A stretch of DNA of 9,255 nucleotides from PVC group bacterium (lineage in GTDB: Bacteria; Verrucomicrobiota; Kiritimatiellia; CAIKKV01; PXCX01), in the NCBI GenBank assembly GCA_003565195.1, contig PXCX01000127.1:1-9255 (forward strand). The letters run 5' to 3'. Shown here one piece after another: positions 7,742 through 9,255 of the stretch (positions are counted from its first letter, which is position 1; each line of letters starts with the position of its first letter). The translations under genes and the position numbers were made by a program. The notes under the pieces were generated by a model. It made no database searches and was not told the DNA's origin. It saw only the letters and a program-made list of their open reading frames with translations.

Positions 7742-7769
7742 TTGACTTATCTCCAGAATACTTTACCAT
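7742..7769 (+). promoter_or_regulatory. Weak sigma-70-like promoter candidate for the surface-protein gene
   Basis: TTGACT (7742-7747, five of six matches to TTGACA) is followed after 16 bases by TACCAT (7764-7769, four of six matches to TATAAT). Transcription would begin near 7776, just before the AAAGG at 7781-7785 and the leader frame. The -10 box is poor and consensus promoters may not apply to this lineage. Confidence 0.22.
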
Positions 7770-7794
7770 CTGAAGCCAATAAAGGCAATACGGA

Positions 7795-7845
7795 ATGGCA
7801 GCACAATCGTCCTCAAGCGCTAACCGGGGGAATGTGGAATCATGA
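7795..7845 (+). CDS. Possible 16-codon leader ORF overlapping the next start
   Basis: ATG 7795 opens a 16-residue frame (MAAQSSSSANRGNVES) ending at TGA 7843-7845. That stop overlaps the ATG of the surface-protein gene as ATGA. AAAGG at 7781-7785 lies 9 bases upstream, at a usable distance. If translated, it could couple initiation of the large protein to the leader. The peptide has no recognisable family, and a frame this short can arise by chance, so this is only a candidate. Confidence 0.2.
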   Translation: MAAQSSSSANRGNVES

Positions 7846-9255
7846 AACCTATCCGAATATGCAAGAGACGTTTCCTAAACCGATTGTTATATCCGCTTTT
7901 ATTTTTGGCATTATTCGCTTCGGGCATCCTGCAGTCGAAGGCAGTCGAACGCATATGGGCCGGGCATCCCAACGGCGACTGGTTCGAACCTGCCAACTGG
8001 AATCCGTCCGATAATTACCCGCAAGCCGGCGACACCGTAATCGTCAATGCCGGCTCTATCCTGCTGACCAACGAGACTGCCGAGGTGTCAGCGTTTACGA
8101 TATCGAACGCCACGCTGACTCTGTCGAAATGGACAACGCGATTACGCGCGGGAGCGGTTACGATTGAAAACAGCGCGGTTATCACTTTGCCACCATCGTT
8201 TACCACGGCGGAAATGTCCAACAGGGTTTGGATTGTTTGCGATGATATTGCGCTTAAATCCGGCGGAGTCATTGACGTCACCGGCAAAGGTTATGCAGCC
8301 GGGCACGGCGTCGGCGCCGGCGATTCGGACGGGACACTCGGTTCCGGCGGCGGCTATGGAGGCAACGGCGGCGACAGCGCGACGATAACGGGCGGCCCGA
8401 CGTATGGCTCGACCAATTCTCCCTGGCAACCCGGCAGCGGCGGCGGCAGTGGTGACGGGTCATCCGGCGGCGCCGGTGGCGGCATGATTCTGATCCAGGC
8501 TGCCGGCGAAGTATCCATAGATGGAACGATACGCGCTAACGGCGCTCAGGGCGCAACATCCTCCGATGGCGGCGGCGCCGGCGGAACGATCATGATTGAA
8601 GCCGAAAACATCCGTGGCTCAGGCTTGTTAGCAGCCGATGGCGGTCAAAGCATACACGGCGGCAGCGGCGGCGGCGGGCGGATAGCGCTTATCTTCAATG
8701 AAGTCATACAGGCCGGTATGGCGCCGAAGTTGACGTATTCCGTAACCGGCGGGGAAGTGAGCGGCTCCGGCAACATGGGCGGTATCGGCACGCTGTTTGT
8801 AACCCATCCGATTGTTTTGGCTGACAAAATAGACGGCAGCGCCCGGCTTTATACGGATGCCGTAGCATGGAATATCGACACTCTGACTTTTACCGGCGGC
8901 GACATCGCGTTGCCGGCGGGTATTGAGCTTGTGGTGACCAACAACCTGATCATCAGCAACGCAACCGTACGCTATCGCTTCGCTGACGCACAACCGGAGT
9001 CCCTGACCATCGGCGGCAACCTGATTTTTAACGATCCGGCTTTTTTGCATCTTTACGCCGGATCGACCAATGCGGGTGTGCAACCTTATGGCGGTCTGCT
9101 TGATCTTTCCGGCAGCGATGTCGTCATACCGTCTGGTTGCGTGATTTATCCGGTCTCATCCCCTGTTGACGGCAGTTCGATCAAAATGCTTTTCGCCAAT
9201 CTGGGTATAGAGACCGGCGGCGCGATCGATGCTTCTTACGCCGGGTTTCCCGGCG
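7842..9255 (+). CDS. Secreted glycine-rich repeat surface protein, N-terminal 471 residues (3' end outside window)
   Basis: An uninterrupted frame runs from ATG 7842 to the right edge. It starts with a Sec signal peptide: a basic N-terminus (residues 1-14), a hydrophobic core 'LLYPLLFLALFASGIL' (15-30) and a likely cut after 'QSKA' (residue 34). A tryptophan-bearing motif follows, 'GDWFEPANWNPSDNYPQAGD' (45-64), a style seen at the front of large secreted beta-rich proteins, including autotransporter-like and PVC-group surface proteins. A beta-strand-like, Asn/Thr-rich stretch leads into a strongly glycine-rich region (about 148-282), then another beta-rich region (about 315-455). Only one Cys precedes residue 400 in the mature part. 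The signal peptide and unbroken frame make the gene call secure; ATG 7842 has only modest Shine-Dalgarno support (GGGGGA at 7826-7831). No enzyme motif was seen; a structural or adhesive role is a guess. A sorting signal such as PEP-CTERM or an autotransporter barrel would be beyond the window. Confidence 0.85.
   Translation, partial: MKPIRICKRRFLNRLLYPLLFLALFASGILQSKAVERIWAGHPNGDWFEPANWNPSDNYPQAGDTVIVNAGSILLTNETAEVSAFTISNATLTLSKWTTRLRAGAVTIENSAVITLPPSFTTAEMSNRVWIVCDDIALKSGGVIDVTGKGYAAGHGVGAGDSDGTLGSGGGYGGNGGDSATITGGPTYGSTNSPWQPGSGGGSGDGSSGGAGGGMILIQAAGEVSIDGTIRANGAQGATSSDGGGAGGTIMIEAENIRGSGLLAADGGQSIHGGSGGGGRIALIFNEVIQAGMAPKLTYSVTGGEVSGSGNMGGIGTLFVTHPIVLADKIDGSARLYTDAVAWNIDTLTFTGGDIALPAGIELVVTNNLIISNATVRYRFADAQPESLTIGGNLIFNDPAFLHLYAGSTNAGVQPYGGLLDLSGSDVVIPSGCVIYPVSSPVDGSSIKMLFANLGIETGGAIDASYAGFPG
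8283..8705 (+). repeat. Glycine-rich repeat module within the surface protein
   Basis: This part encodes a ladder of similar units, each a glycine cluster, a short hydrophobic strand and then a 'GxIxAxG'-like turn. Units are visible at residues 209-237 ('GGAGGGMILIQ' followed by 'SIDGTIRANG'), at 243-270 ('GGGAGGTIMIEA' followed by 'GSGLLAADGG') and as a partial unit at 273-288 ('GGSGGGGRIALIF'). The segment before them, 'SGGVIDVTGKG' (140-150), matches the turn part. At DNA level the region is rich in GGC codons. A repetitive beta-type fold is inferred. Confidence 0.65.

Larger units (their letters stand above)
7601..7841. promoter_or_regulatory. Divergent intergenic region between asnB and the surface-protein gene
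   Basis: These 241 bp must hold the promoters for both outward-reading genes. Visible here are the asnB Shine-Dalgarno, an inverted repeat at 7646-7665, a direct repeat GGTTTTA (7633-7639 and 7650-7656) and a weak rightward promoter candidate at 7742-7769. A possible short leader frame lies at 7795-7845. No convincing sigma-70 promoter was found for asnB. No RNA gene was recognised. Confidence 0.5.

Noticed and set aside
7720..7773. 17-codon frame (ATG 7720 to TGA 7771-7773) in the divergent intergenic region
   Set aside because: No Shine-Dalgarno, one Trp codon only, and no link to the downstream start; likely chance.
7742..8014. A 90-codon plus-strand frame starting at TTG 7742
   Set aside because: It overlaps the signal peptide of the surface-protein gene in another frame, has no ribosome-binding site and its product looks like no known protein. 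The frame from 7842 has a clear signal peptide and stays open to the window end.
8283..8705. GGC-rich stretch considered as a DNA-level repeat or CRISPR-like array
   Set aside because: The repetition follows the protein frame with variable codons and no constant DNA repeat or spacer structure; it is a protein repeat.
8015..9083. Minus-strand frames opposite the surface-protein gene
   Set aside because: They are produced by the GGC/GCC-rich codons of the plus-strand gene and have low-complexity Arg-rich or Ala-rich translations.
1..9255. Mobile element, phage, toxin-antitoxin or defence system
   Set aside because: No transposase, integrase, terminal repeats, tRNA-adjacent attachment site or defence-gene motif was seen; all long genes have housekeeping or surface-protein character.

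Overview
The window looks like ordinary chromosome from a Gram-negative bacterium of moderately high GC content. The best guess for its lineage is the PVC group (Kiritimatiellota, Verrucomicrobiota, Lentisphaerota or Planctomycetota). This rests on two genes: a lipoprotein of the DUF4838 / alpha-glucuronidase-N-like type, and a large secreted glycine-rich protein with a 'GDW...ANW...P.AGD' motif behind its signal peptide. Both styles are common in that group. The lineage is an inference from gene content, since no marker gene such as rRNA is present.

Bases 1-4148 (plus strand) hold the 3' end of a retropepsin-like aspartyl protease gene, followed 34 bp later by a compact trpE-trpG-trpD-trpC run. 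The trp genes are separated by 14 bp, 22 bp and a 4-bp overlap, so they are very probably one transcript. They take chorismate to anthranilate (TrpE+TrpG), then to phosphoribosyl-anthranilate (TrpD), and later form indole-3-glycerol phosphate (TrpC). The isomerase TrpF and tryptophan synthase TrpA/TrpB are not in the window and must be elsewhere if the pathway is complete. All catalytic motifs examined are intact. No leader peptide or attenuator fits in the short gap before trpE.

Bases 4177-7600 (minus strand) hold a two-gene unit that converges on trpC: a glutamine-dependent asparagine synthetase (asnB type), then 19 bp later a 623-residue lipoprotein with a carbohydrate-active-enzyme-like fold. 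The two genes have no obvious common pathway.

Bases 7601-7841 are a divergent intergenic region. It holds a good Shine-Dalgarno for asnB, a 6-bp inverted repeat, a weak promoter candidate for the rightward gene and a possible 16-codon leader frame that overlaps the next start by ATGA.

Bases 7842-9255 (plus strand) hold the first 471 codons of a secreted glycine-rich, repeat-containing surface protein that runs off the window. Its last visible residues appear to start a second copy of its glycine-rich module.

I found no RNA genes, CRISPR arrays, insertion sequences, phage genes or defence genes. Nothing here is convincingly a new system. The items most worth a second look are the asnB-lipoprotein pairing and the modular surface protein.
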